This document shows, one piece after another, positions 51,101 to 61,600 of a stretch of 64,000 nucleotides of DNA. The stretch's first letter is position 1; each line of letters begins with the position of its first letter. The position numbers and the translations under genes were made by a program. The stretch is taken from the NCBI GenBank assembly GCA_934045905.1, contig OW203764.1, forward strand, positions 27,578,954-27,642,953. Reading direction: 5' to 3'. Below the pieces are notes generated by a model, which was not told the DNA's origin, ran no database searches, and saw only the letters and a program-made list of their open reading frames with translations. Source of the DNA: Leuctra nigra (taxonomy: Eukaryota > Arthropoda > Insecta > Plecoptera > Leuctridae).

Positions 51101-52347
51101 TATTTACTCCAGAGTAAAAAACAGTCTATTTCAGCGGTAGTAAAAATACTGTAGTTTATACTTTAGTTTACCACCGATACTGTAGAATTTACTTCAGTAA
51201 TCTATGGTATTATGGAGTAAGTTTTTGCATGTACTTCAAGTACTATAGCACATACTATAGTTTACTACACGTTATTACATAATACTTTGGAATACCTACT
51301 TCAAAATATACTATAGGAAATTTTCCTAAGGGCCTTAGCAAGATCTTGAAAAAATCTTGGTAAGATCTTGGCAAGATCTTGGCAAGATCTTGATTAGGTC
51401 TTGTCAAGATCTTGATAAAATCTTATTAAGATATTACCAAGATCTTATCAAGATCTTACCAAGATCTTGGTAAGATTTTGGCAAGATCTTGATTAGGTCT
51501 TGTCAAGATCTTGATAAGATCTTATCAAGATATTACCAAGATCTTGGTAAGATCTTGGCAAGATCTTGGTAAGATCTTAGCAAGATCTTGATTAGGTCTT
51601 GTCAAGATCTTGATAAGATCTTATCAAGATATTACCAAGATCTTGGTAAGATCTTAGCAAGATCTGGTTTAATACAAGATCTTGCAAAGACCTTACCAAG
51701 ATCTTGTCAAGATCTTGGTAAATCCAAGATCTTGATAAGATCTTAGCAAGATCTTGGCAAGATCTTGGTTAATACAAGATCTTAGCAAGATCTTGCAAGA
51801 TCTTGCAAGATCTTGGCAAGAATTTTCAGCAGGGTAGTCATCTTCAATGAGACTGTCACAAACTAAATAATGGCAGAATGTTTTACTCATTTACACAACA
51901 CAGCAAACATTTAATTTTGTAGATTGACTCCTACGAGGCAAAATAACGATGATAGATTGTTCAGTATAGACATTTTGCGACCTACTCCACACAAATGCGA
52001 TAGGAGCCAACTTTAGAATGATTGCTGATTTATAATGAAATTATACCTTAACTTTAATTACATGAAATGTCGACCTTACTACGAGCTTGTACGAGACTCA
52101 TACAACAGTTACAAAATCGTTTAGTCTACACACGGATACTTACATGTCCATGATCGAATACCCCCGCCTGGTTCAGTTTATCATCACCTCTCAGATTGGG
52201 TTCAATTGGTAGACCATGTTCTTTAGCTGCCTTGTTGGCATGAATCTTCTCTGCCTGTCTCACGAAACGGAATACAACTACTGTCGATGCAATTGTCATC
52301 GCAGCGAGAAGCAAAAATTTGCACACACTTTTAATATTACGACGCAT
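41936..52347 (-). CDS. Pgant: Polypeptide N-acetylgalactosaminyltransferase (GALNT10-like), 8 coding exons
   Basis: This type II Golgi membrane enzyme transfers GalNAc from UDP-GalNAc to Ser/Thr, the first step of mucin-type O-glycosylation. Joining 52347-52144, 48452-48238, 46568-46213, 45318-45023, 44458-44327, 43789-43589, 43214-43029 and 42178-41936 gives 1833 nt in phase, 610 codons plus TGA/TAG-type stop (TAG), the usual family length. All introns are GT-AG. Visible parts: short cytosolic tail, membrane anchor about residues 9-27, stem, a GT2-type catalytic domain beginning [13 protein letters not shown], the metal-binding DSH at 244-246, the Gal/GalNAc-T segment with WGGE at 347-350, and a C-terminal ricin-B lectin domain with QLW and QKW motifs. 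Wording such as [11 protein letters not shown] and VWMDEYAEY recalls the GALNT10 group; the subfamily is an inference. No frameshift or stop was seen. Its introns are full of foldback transposons. Confidence 0.95.
42516..42866. mobile_element. MITE with imperfect inverted repeats in GalNAc-transferase intron 7
   Basis: Left agggtaatgtgcataaaggg plus cgtcacg and right cgtgtgacgccttttatgca plus cacccccttaag are inverted versions of each other with a few differences. A C14 run lies at 42608-42622. No target duplication was identified. Confidence 0.6.
43029..43214 (-). CDS. Pgant: GalNAc-transferase coding exon 7 (first part of ricin-B lectin domain)
   Basis: This 186-bp, phase-0 exon of 62 codons opens the C-terminal lectin domain with [17 protein letters not shown], then an [20 protein letters not shown] stretch and [13 protein letters not shown]. 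The donor is GTCAGT. The lectin domain in this family modulates preference for substrates that already carry GalNAc. Confidence 0.9.
43589..43789 (-). CDS. Pgant: GalNAc-transferase coding exon 6
   Basis: This 201-bp, phase-0 exon of 67 codons begins [15 protein letters not shown] and contains the [10 protein letters not shown] segment that ends the catalytic domain (CKPFKWYL-like in the family), then a YPPIEPPD linker to the lectin domain. Its acceptor is ggcag and its donor GTGAAT. Confidence 0.93.
44327..44458 (-). CDS. Pgant: GalNAc-transferase coding exon 5
   Basis: This 132-bp, phase-0 exon of 44 codons encodes [20 protein letters not shown] followed by a KYAPFKNPG loop and RNYRRVAE. 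The CSRVGHIYR segment is a conserved element near the active site. The acceptor is ttctag and the donor GTACTG. Confidence 0.93.
45023..45318 (-). CDS. Pgant: GalNAc-transferase coding exon 4 (Gal/GalNAc-T motif)
   Basis: This 296-bp exon encodes [43 protein letters not shown], and [20 protein letters not shown], the acceptor-site segment shared by GalNAc-transferases and beta-4-galactosyltransferases. It starts after ccag and ends at AAG|GTAGAT. The FDWEFYYKR wording fits the GALNT10 group better than the GALNT1/2 group. Confidence 0.95.
45401..45514. mobile_element. Palindromic MITE in GalNAc-transferase intron 3
   Basis: Arms atgatagg/aaggcagtggtcatgacggc and their reverse complement near 45471-45514 give about 40 paired bases around a short centre containing attcacattcaatg words. 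Confidence 0.75.
45627..45686. repeat. Facing G20 and C22 homopolymer runs
   Basis: Twenty G (45627-45646), an 18-base spacer, then 22 C (45665-45686) in intron 3. The two runs can pair as a hairpin or form quadruplex-type structures. Lengths may be unreliable in assembly. Confidence 0.85.
46213..46568 (-). CDS. Pgant: GalNAc-transferase coding exon 3 (nucleotide-sugar binding, DSH motif)
   Basis: This 356-bp exon encodes the GT-A fold core: [12 protein letters not shown], the LVDDFSS loop, [15 protein letters not shown], and [19 protein letters not shown] with the DxH metal-binding motif (Asp244, His246). The acceptor is gattgcag|CTGT and the donor is G|GTAGGT at 46212. The phases match exons 2 and 4. 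Confidence 0.95.
47331..47508. mobile_element. Foldback element in GalNAc-transferase intron 2
   Basis: gagtctgaactctca (47344) is mirrored by tgagagttcagactct (47474), with the outer gtctggacag and ctgtagac less well matched. Confidence 0.6.
47514..47643. mobile_element. Palindromic MITE (CAGGGTACCTATTC ends) in intron 2
   Basis: cctattctatatctcgttat, then gatctcgtc..cggccgcc and ttcatttc, are mirrored by gaaatgaaggcggccgtgac and gatatagaatagg. A second sequence starting cagggaccctattcaataac abuts it at 47642 and may be a related element to about 47765. Confidence 0.7.
48238..48452 (-). CDS. Pgant: GalNAc-transferase coding exon 2
   Basis: This 215-bp exon runs from acceptor ccag|GTAC to donor G|GTAAG. 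It encodes the conserved segment before the catalytic domain, including [24 protein letters not shown] and NRSLPDIR, which are hallmarks of animal GalNAc-transferases. It begins in phase 0 after exon 1 and ends with two bases of a Gly codon completed by exon 3. It is too fragmentary to stand out as an open frame and was found by matching the conserved wording. Confidence 0.92.
48605..49640. mobile_element. Large foldback element with about 150-bp arms in intron 1
   Basis: 48605-48757 (tcaatcgt, ttcagtaaaagttataatta, attcaaattcttgtgaaaac) is mirrored at 49482-49640. The centre is filled by two further palindromes (48758-48882 and 48881-48944) and a hAT-type insertion (48952-49477). Confidence 0.8.
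48952..49477. mobile_element. hAT-type MITE with 8-bp target duplication
   Basis: Ends CAGTGTTGGGG and CCCCAACACTA are flanked by GTTTTCAC on both sides (48944-48951 and 49478-49485). The interior repeats aactttt/aaaagtt and gaacg words. No transposase. Confidence 0.88.
49980..51834. mobile_element. TA-flanked element made of AAGATCTTG palindrome arrays, intron 1
   Basis: Inverted ends CCCTGCTGAAAA and TTTTCAGCAGGG, with TA on both sides (49978-49979, 51835-51836). Left (about 49990-50245) and right (about 51330-51820) blocks are runs of 10-12-bp palindromic aagatcttgc words; between them lie a tRNA-like sequence and a region dense in ctatag/tactgtag palindromes. No protein frame beyond repeat artefacts. 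Confidence 0.85.
50395..50465 (-). repeat. tRNA-like fragment
   Basis: Minus strand TGGCCTACTCGGTAAGACGC (A box) and AGGTTCAAAAC (B box). The anticodon stem pairs only four bases with a 9-nt loop, so it is judged a tRNA-derived repeat and not a tRNA gene. Confidence 0.5.
52144..52347 (-). CDS. Pgant: GalNAc-transferase coding exon 1 (start codon and membrane anchor)
   Basis: This exon encodes residues 1-68. The ATG (complement of 52345-52347) is followed by a basic tail [10 protein letters not shown], then a hydrophobic run ([15 protein letters not shown]) that serves as the signal anchor, then a stem region. The donor is GTAAGT at 52143-52138, phase 0. Just upstream, the sequence ctatgtag|aaaATG could be a splice acceptor, so a 5' untranslated exon may lie farther upstream; I could not place it. 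Confidence 0.9.
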
Positions 52348-52698
52348 TTTCTACATAGAATTTAAATTGATAAATATAACTGATAGCACCGAACTAGCTC
52401 AGAAAGATATATAACATAACCGAGAAGCCGTCATCCTACCTCTGTAGGTACCTATCATGGAAAGGTCAGGAATGCCAAAAACAAATGAACAGCATACATA
52501 ACCAAACATTTACTTATCTTTCACCTTTAAATTATTCGGCTTTAGCATTTATAAAACGTAAAAATATTGTTGCGCTTTTAAATTAAAAAATATCCATTGA
52601 TATAAAACGTGGCATTGCTACCGAAATTAGCATTCATTCTCCGCACCTTATCAGATAAACTTTGTCAACACATTTTTGACATACAGAGGCAGGCAAAG

Positions 52699-53324
52699 CA
52701 CCGCGTAGAGAACAGCTATCTTCACACTATTAAATTTAAGGTGAGATCAGATGGGCTTGAGACGTGAAACAGGCTCCAATGCTAAATATGGCCAGGTCTA
52801 TAGAGTGGATTGGCTGCGGCTACCAGCCGTTCGCAGCGCTCTCTAAGCACCATGGTTGGTGTTAGAAAATCGAACTAATCTGAATTTTAGCGGGAATTAA
52901 TTCAAAATCAAATGTATAAATTAGAACTTCAACAACTTGGATAACGATCAGATGAAATTAAAAGGGTGATATCAGTGTAAAAATGTGTTTAGTTTATTGA
53001 TTGTAATAATTAACATGTAATACAAGCATTTTCACTTACTTATTATTCACCAAACAGCAAATAACCTAAAAGATGGCATTTGACAGCTCGCGCCATTGAC
53101 TATCACTCAAGAAATAAAATGATTGCCTAGATTAGTTCCGGGATCGCCACCAGCGAACTTAGCGCTGCGATCGGCTAGGGTGCAGACTGACCAAGGGTCG
53201 ATTTTATAGCATTTTTTTCTGCGTATTCCACCCGTAGTCCGTATTCACGGGAGCCAATGGTAGATCATTGAAGTGTTCACACCGTAAGCTTAATGGTGTG
53301 AAGATAGATGTTCTCTACGCGGTG
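52699..53324. mobile_element. MITE with 7-bp target duplication upstream of the GalNAc-transferase
   Basis: Ends CACCGCGTAGAGAACA and its mirror TGTTCTCTACGCGGTG, extended by ctatcttcacac, are flanked by GGCAAAG (52692-52698 and 53325-53331). It lies about 350 bp upstream of the start codon exon and could affect its promoter. Confidence 0.8.
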
Positions 53325-53489
53325 GGCAAAGTGACACATGACAGCTGAGCATATCGGCTGTACTGCGCTTGCGTGAACTGTCGTGGTATGCCGGGAGAAT
53401 TTAAAAAACCAAGTTTTCCAAAATTAAAAATATACAATGTTTACCAGATTTTACCTTATGGCGCGTTTTCCATTGTGGGCTGTACTGAA

Positions 53490-54180
53490 TAGTGATGTGA
53501 AATTACCGGTAATATAAAATTTGGTATTTTACCACGTAACTTACCCGGTAAATTACAAATGTTGGGTAATTTTGAAAATTTAAAGTCGAGCTTGTTCTAG
53601 ATGACAATATGAGTAGAAATGATAAGATATAATATATTTTGTGCAACAGTGTTCATTTAAGACCACAAATAATTTTTTCATCTTGTCATTCCAAGCCAAC
53701 TCAACCCAAAAAAACGCCAAAATAAAATTTCATCTCTCCAAATTTGCTAATATAATAATTTGTGAAAGTACTACCAAGAACAAAGCAACACATGTCAAAA
53801 ACATAATTTTTTTCTATTGAAAATTTTTTGAAAAAAATTTGACAGTTTTTTTCCCAGACATAAATATTTAAAAAGTCTGTTTCAAGAGCTATTAGCTCTA
53901 AAAAAAAATCATCATTCTAAAAGGAACGAGTGAAAAGGTATTAAACGTTGTATAACGCTTAATTATCCAAAAAGTAAGTTTTTTCGTCTATTTTGATACT
54001 CTTAAGTAAAAAAGTATAAATAATATGAAAAAATCCATGGTAATTTACCCGAATTTCGTTATTTACCATAAATTACCTTACCGGTAATTTACAGTAATTT
54101 AATAATGGTGTAAATTACACGGTATTTGTAATTTACAGGTACTAGTAATTTACCGGGTAAATTACAAATTTACAACACTA
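53490..54180. mobile_element. hAT-type MITE of the accggtaaatt family, 8-bp target duplication
   Basis: Begins TAGTGATGTGAAATTACCGG and ends with CCGGGTAAATTAC ... CAACACTA, flanked by GTACTGAA on both sides (53482-53489, 54181-54188). Repeated aattaccggtaa words fill its ends. Related to 58106-59406. Confidence 0.85.
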
Positions 54181-54367
54181 GTACTGAAGTAACGAAACCA
54201 TACAATTAATCTCAATGCAAATTAAGAATGGAGTGCAAAGTGTGGGGGGAAAATTAGCGAATTCGGCCAAGATACTAGATGTTATGCACAGAAAATGATT
54301 GTAATAATGGCGGAAAAGTGCATTTCAAGGTCCCCGATCCACTATCTTGAAATGTTAGACTACTTTC

Positions 54368-54743
54368 ACTGCAATACCCAGGTCGAACCATTCTACACTA
54401 CTAGTCATGTGCATAGGTTTCGGACAAGATCCTACAATTGGTTGAAAATTTAAACTGAGAACATTTGACTGATCAACTTCAAATTTTAACCTTTTAGGCA
54501 TTTTATTTTTGACAATTTTCAAACAAATTGATCAAGAACTTTTATGCTAGTTATAAAATATTTGTAAAATTTATTCAGGAAATCCAGTCAAAATTATCAC
54601 TACATTTCGAATAATTTCTTTAGATTATCTTCAAATGGGTTCAGAAGTATAGGAGCATAGCAGTATATAATACATAGTATAGCAGCATATTAATTTGCAT
54701 GCAATTCGAATACTCGCTTCAACGCGTTTCACCGGTTTCCTAG
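54368..54743 (+). mobile_element. Helitron-like element, 3' part (copy I)
   Basis: cccaggtcgaaccattctac resembles the body of the family; the end cgcttcaacgcgtttcaccggtttcCTAG|T keeps the terminal signature. Confidence 0.55.
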
Positions 54744-55395
54744 TTCAATTTAAGTTAAATTGAATCCATTTCGTCAAGTAAACCAGAGGCATATTTCTCA
54801 ATTCCAGGGAAGTTTGAACTTGGTTCTTCGTTGAAAATAATTTTCAAAACAGAATGAAATATAAAACGTCCCTTTATTAGGAAGAATTTTCTGTCAGAAT
54901 TTTAATTAGGCAGTTAGTAACACTTACACACAAATATACTTGGGGCTCGGCATGAAGCAGAGTGTGGCCGCTAGTCCAAAAGAACTTCAAAACCAAATCC
55001 TTGATTTCACAGCAAGTAGTATATACAATGTTAATTTTATTAAAACTAAAATAGACAAAATGTGCAAAACACTGAGACAGGAGATAATAGGATACTAACA
55101 CAGATCGGTCCTGTATATTGCTATAACAAACTTCCAGCACATTACAGGCTTTTGGAATGATTCAAAGTGACATAAAATAATGACAGAAAGATGATAATAT
55201 GACAATATCAATCATTTGTTGTATATAGATAAACGAAAAAATAATAAAAATGATGCATCAAAAGAAAATAATTACATAATTTTGATGATCACAAAAACTT
55301 ACAATCTTTGTGCCATAACTGTGATGGAGCAACCAGATCGAGTTAGTAACAATTTATAAATACCGGTCAGTCATCTTAGCTGTACATGCAATTCC

Positions 55396-55698
55396 TCAGA
55401 GGAGGTTCGTAATGCTTCGGGGTACAATTGTCGAGACAGCCCTTTTCGAGCTGGACTTGTACTTGTCTCGTATTGCTTGCTGCGCGTGCGTGGGTGCAGC
55501 TTCTAGGAGCGAGTTGAGTTCTCGCATGCAAGGCTTGAGGTCCCCGAGCGCGTAGAAGCTGAGGTTCTCGAGCTCTTGAGGCCACGCCGGGGACTCGAAG
55601 AGCATGTGTCGAGCTAATGCGATGCTGGCGGCTGCACGGACGGACGGAACGAAGTCGAAGAACGGGTCTCCCACCATCAGAGACAGCTCGCTGAGGTA
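55396..55698 (-). CDS. CycA: Cyclin A last coding exon
   Basis: This 303-bp exon encodes 100 codons plus TGA. It begins [19 protein letters not shown], includes [10 protein letters not shown] and [16 protein letters not shown], and ends with [13 protein letters not shown] and a short variable tail. It is noticeably GC-rich compared with the flanking introns, as expected for constrained coding sequence. Candidate AATAAA signals on the minus strand lie near 55036 and 54873. Confidence 0.93.
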   Translation of the reverse strand, partial: YLSELSLMVGDPFFDFVPSVRAAASIALARHMLFESPAWPQELENLSFYALGDLKPCMRELNSLLEAAPTHAQQAIRDKYKSSSKRAVSTIVPRSITNLL

Positions 55699-58600
55699 CT
55701 AGTTAGTGAGAGAGTGGTCATGGAGATATAAGAGTTTCAATAGATTACTCATGTATCAATCAGTTAAACAGGAACTTCAAACCGAACTACCATTAATACC
55801 ATTTATCTGATTGTCATCTTAGTTCTAATGATAATGGCAATTATACGGTAAAATAATGTTAGTAGGGGTGGGCGAACCGGTTCGTTATTGAACCTAACTT
55901 TTTTATATGGTTCGCAATTGGAACTTTAATTTTATTGGTTGTGAACCTTTGCCGCCATTTTTCCTGCCAATAATTTGAATTTGTAGTTTTTGTTTAGAAG
56001 GCAGTGGATTTGATTAGTGCATCTTTGATACTTTGTCTTTGGACAGCTCAGGCACGATGTAGAAAAAGGAACGGCCATCTTTAAAATATAAGGTGGAAAC
56101 TCTCGCTGTATCACCATTGAAAACTTTGAATACGAATTACGGGTAGAAGTTGATGCATAAAACACACTGCTCGCGTATAAATCACTAGCGCTTTCTTGAG
56201 GAACTTAAGTATTCAAGGTCTATCGATTGACTAGTTTTAATGATTTTTGGAGTAAATAAGTGTTCAGATAAATTGTATTATTTATTGATTCAAAATCAGT
56301 ACTTCACACTCTTGGGTCACCACTTTGGAGTAAATAAGTGTTCAGATAAATTGTATTATTTATTGATTCAAAATCAGTACTTCACACTCTTACTAGCCAC
56401 TAACAACAACAATCCAAAATCCACCGCCTTCTCTATATTCTTCTCTTCTTTTCTCCTTCTCTCTTTTGCCGTGTCTGGCCTCCTGGATTACAACCAGGGC
56501 CGCCACAGATTAAAGAATGTTCTAAGAATGTTTTGAATGTTTAAAGAGTGGTTTAATGTGAATTAGAATGTTTTAGAATGCTTCGCTAGTAAGAAACTTA
56601 AGACCTAGCGCTAGTGAGTGTTACACGATGGGCATCTACAGACCTTGATAATCCTGCTATTGGAACTGATATCGCGGAAAGACTCGAAGAGATTCCACTT
56701 TATATTTTAAAGATGGCGTCCCTTTTTCTACATCATGGCTCAGGGCTTGTATGCTTGAGTTTTAGAAGTATCACTTCATTCTTCATTGAAAAATTGTGGA
56801 ATTGATCAGCCAAATATAAATGAAGTTATGACATCTATTTCCAAGCCTGTTCATAATGGGCCAAATGTGAAAAAAAAGTTCTGTTTGAGGTTCTCAAAAT
56901 TTCGAAATGTAAGGTTCGCCCAGCCCTACTCTACTAGTAGGTGATTAATTACTAATTTACTTTTAGTAATTAGGAATTATTAGGTAATGGAATGCATGTT
57001 TTGGGTAAAAATATTGTGATGCCAACGAAACGAAATATGTAGGTACCTACCTACCTATCGACGGTGGGAAACATGATGATAATTTTGAAAGATTCAGGAT
57101 TAGAATAATCAAAATCTTCTTCTTGATATGGAACAAAAAAAAGGGAAAAATAAACTACCTATTACAGGATGAAATATCCCTATCAAGAAGAAGATTTTAA
57201 TGATGACAATTGATTATGAATTGTTTGGTTTGGTGATAATTTTGTCTTTCATCGATGTGAAATTCAAATTGTTTGAATGAAAATTGTTTGAATGTTTTGT
57301 AATACCTAGTTGGCAATAAAAAACAAAATTGAACATATGGTAGCCTACCAACTATGAATGTGGTAACTTTATGGTTAAATGTACAACAAGATTCACTCAC
57401 CATGGACAAATATTGGACATGATCGGATGCCTTCGTAGCGGAGCAGAAGCTTACGATGAAACTCAATGTTGTTGGAACAGAAATGTCGAACCCAAGAACT
57501 TTGAGGATGAGATGCTCCATCCGTAGGACTTGTCTCTTTGTGTACGTGTCGTCGGTTATGTACACAAACTCCCCGACGTCAGGCGGATAGATCTCTTCAT
57601 ACTTTCTGCAACCAGTGACAATGCGTTATTTATTTCCAACAGCAGCTTTATTTAAATTTAAAGATTCAGACCTTTATTCAGGAGCAGGACATACGTTCAG
57701 GAAAGACCAATTTTGTAATTGAGTAATGTTTTGTTAATATACACCATTATTAATTTAGGAAAAGCCAGCAAGCAGAGCCTCATTTCTAACGGTTTAACGT
57801 TTAAACTACTCTGCACTAGACCAATGGCACTGTATGTAGTAAGAAGGTAGTAGTACATTATGAAGACTGCAAATCACTACACTGAAGAAAGGGAAAGGAT
57901 GGAATGTGGCAAAGACCAATGAGTTAGTTTGTAAATTAGTTAGTTAGTAAATATAAGATATAAAATCTACATCTTTAGTAAGAAACCTACCCAGTTACCA
58001 AGCTCCTAAGCAGAAGAAAATCAGAGAAATTCTCAGTAAGAACTTTGAACTCAGGATTCGAACCCGGCCCTCTTGGAGCCAAGCGGCGTACAGATCAGTG
58101 GAAAGTAGGGATGGCACCTGGTAAAATTTACCGGTAAATTAAGGTAAATTTACCGATTAATAATTTACCGGTAAAAAAAATGGTAAATTTTGTTTTTTTG
58201 ATCCTCTCCAATGTATGAATGGAGATATCAAATTTTAAGTAAAAACTATAAGTAAACTTCAGTGTGACAACATTAAAGCAGTTAGGCATATTTTACTTTA
58301 ATTTTTGGTTGTCTTCAATCATTCAGAATGATAACTCCATCCATATAGGATTACTTCCAATGTCGGAATCTCTCTTCAGGTTTGCTTGTTTAGCAGACAC
58401 AGATTGTAACTTGATAAAATTGGTGGTCGACAATTCCTCTTATGGGAGAATAACACAGGCATGGCATAGCCTACACTAGATTGGTCGAATCAATGATATT
58501 CGGTTATATCATCCCTTATTAGGGATGTCGGCGGGTACCCGGGTACCCGGGCGGTTCCGGGTAATCAATTACTCGGGTAATAAATAATAATCGCGGGTAC

Positions 58601-61600
58601 AAACAAAAAAAAAAAAAAAAAAAAAAAAAATTTTTTTTTTTTAGAGTGTAGTTGAAATACATTTGTTTGCGCACAGTTATCAGCTGCTTCTCAAGGGGAA
58701 GCTCAACGACCTTGCTTGCTCTGGGGGGTGAGAGAGGAATGGGGAAGGAGGGGTGAAATCATGTGTCGGGAGTAGGAAGCATGGGAAAAATACGTCTGTA
58801 TTTTTTTTTTCAATCACACTGTAGCACAGTGAAAAAGTTGAGTCCTGGGTAGAAAGGTGCACAAATTCGTGTTTTCTTATGATTGAAGTTGTTAGTTATC
58901 AAAGAATGTTATCATGTCCTGTCCTGTTTTCTCAAATTATTTTCAAGGACAAGCACACAGATGGCCCTGGGAGAGGGTCATTTTCTCCTCTCACGCAGCT
59001 TAGTGCCACGTGTGTATTTACCTAAACCTCTACCACTTTACCTAGCCACCCTCCACTAAAAAAAAAAAAAAAAAAATTTTTTTTTTTTTTTTTTAGGGGG
59101 GTTCAATTACCCGATTCCGACCCGAGTATTTATGACGGGTACCCGATTCCTGAATTTTGGACCCGCCGACATCCCTATCCCTTATCAATATGGAGTACCT
59201 ATTATTGTCATTATTAACATTGATTATTGTTATTGTTCTGACTGCAGTAATCTTTGTAAATGGGTCAAATAATAAAGTAGGGTCATTTTTGTATTGGTAT
59301 AATCATGATTTGGTATCTACCATCATTTTTCAAAATTTACCGCCGACCGGTAAATTTACCGGTAAATTTACCGATTTTTCCAGAACCGGTAAAAGTGCCA
59401 TCCCTAGTGGAAAGTGGGACAAATTTGTCAACGTCGCATTCTTAACATGTAAATCAACACAACTTACGCAGCAATGAACATAGCAGCAGTGCCAACTAAC
59501 TGCAGCTTGTTCCGTACAACTGACATCAAGCTCAGGAAACGATCAAGGAATGAGACGGCTAGATAGAGAGTCTCGTTCTGAAGGTTGTATTCTCCGGCCA
59601 CCTCCACCAACCAGTCCACAAGAATCGCACGCATCGAGTATGAAATGTCTGGTTGCTTCTTCATGTAGTATGGCTTGGGCTGATGACGTCCCTGTAAGTG
59701 TTGAATAAACAAAGTAAGTCAACATGAACTAAATTTGATCTACCTAATGCTGAAAACGATCATCAATTAATTATTTACTCTAATAGTCTAGTAATTCTAG
59801 TGAAAAAATCATTTATAACCCACCACTAATTGCAACAGAAGCGTTTTTGGTAGGTACTGTTCGATTCAGAAAAGTGTCCTCTACAACATATCCAAAATCG
59901 CCCGAAATTGCTGTACGGAAAAAGGGTTTTAAGGACGTTTTAAGATATTTCCCATGTTAATTCCACCCATAAAAAAACACTCCGTGTAAAAAAACAGCCA
60001 AGTCTCTTCAACTAAAAAAAAAAATTATGAAATCTAAAAATTCTGCACTGAAACGTAGTGATATCAAAAAATGAGCCAAGTCAAAACTTTATTTGAAAAT
60101 TAAGAAATACTTGGCGCATCGTGTATATAAATAGCTTAGAAGTATAGGCTAGATATAAATACATATACTTATAGTACCTATACCTACAATGCCCTAAAAA
60201 AACGATGCGCCAAGTATTTTTTAATTTTCAAATAAAGTTTTGACTTGGCTCATTTTTTGATATCACTACGTTTCAGTGCAGAATTTTTAGATTTCATAAT
60301 TTTTTTTTTTAGTTGAAGAGACTTGGCTGTTTTTTTACACGGAGTGTTTTTTTATGGGGATATCACTTATTTTTTTAGTTTATTTACACAATTTGTAAAA
60401 CTTATTAGGGCAACAATGGCTAATTCCTTTAAAAAAATACGCCATTTCCGAATTAGTTACTAAAAAAATATTGTTTGGAGCTAAATTTAAACTTAAAGTG
60501 ATATGCCATGAAGAATTGCGAAAGCATCGTTCCAATAGGTCCAGCCGTTTTCGAGATATGGCATCACTTCCGGTTTTCAAAATGGCGGCTGAAAGCTCTT
60601 ACACATTGTAGGTATTAATATGTATATAAATACTAATATTTCATTATAAGCCTTCTGAATATATAGTTGGTTTTTATATAAAGGGAAGTGAATTTAAGCA
60701 GATTTCTCTAAACTATGACGTCATTTCCGGTTTCAGTAATTAGAAAACTTTAATTTAACTATTGTTATTTCATAAAGAGGACCGTCTGAATCGATTGGCG
60801 CAAATTTCGTTCCGATCGGTTAAGCAGTTTTTGAGATATGACGTCACTTCCGGTTTCAAAATGGCGACTACCGGTTTGATTTATAAAAAGGCACCTCAGA
60901 CGCCAAAAGTGCACATGTGGTAAAAATTTCAGATCGATCGGCTAAGCCGTTTAGGCTGTGGCGGTGATAGCGGTGTTTCCTGATATCATCAGATAGGTTT
61001 TAAAAGGGGTGTAATTTCACTGTTTTCACGGCCCTCTAGCACTCAAATGGCATAACCTATTGTTCCCAAATTTAGTATATGGAGTGGGGTGGGCCATAGC
61101 TCGAAATTAAGATATTTCACAACAATGTGAGATTTTCCAATTTTATGATCCAGTAGGCCGAAAATGCCATGTTGTTGCTTACAGTAAAAGTGTTTGGTCT
61201 GCTCCTCGGTTTATTAGGCATTTACGGTATGTTGAGTGACTGTGAGTGTACGGTACGACTTGGCTGGGTGGAGCGACCGCTCCACTAGATTGCAAAAAAA
61301 ATCTTATTTCATATAACTCCGATTTTGACGAAACTTGGCAGAATTGTTCACCATCCTAAATGAACACAAATAGCTCTCTGAGCGTTTACCTCTAAAGCTC
61401 ATCGTTTGGGAAATATGGACCTCGCAAAACGTCAAATTACACTCAAAGTGACCTAAATCGACGAAAACTGCGTAAAATATGACTTTTCAATGGGCAATAT
61501 TTCCCAAACGATGAGATTTTGAGGAAATTGCTCAGAGAGCTATTTGTGTTTATTTAGGATGGTGAACAATTCTGCCAAGTTTCGTCAAAATCGGAGTTAT

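Noticed and set aside
58600..58642. Poly-A/poly-T palindromes (also 59059-59094) as polyadenylation or retrogene tails
   Set aside because: They lie inside a hAT-type element with exact target duplications and are symmetric, so they are not retrotransposition tails.
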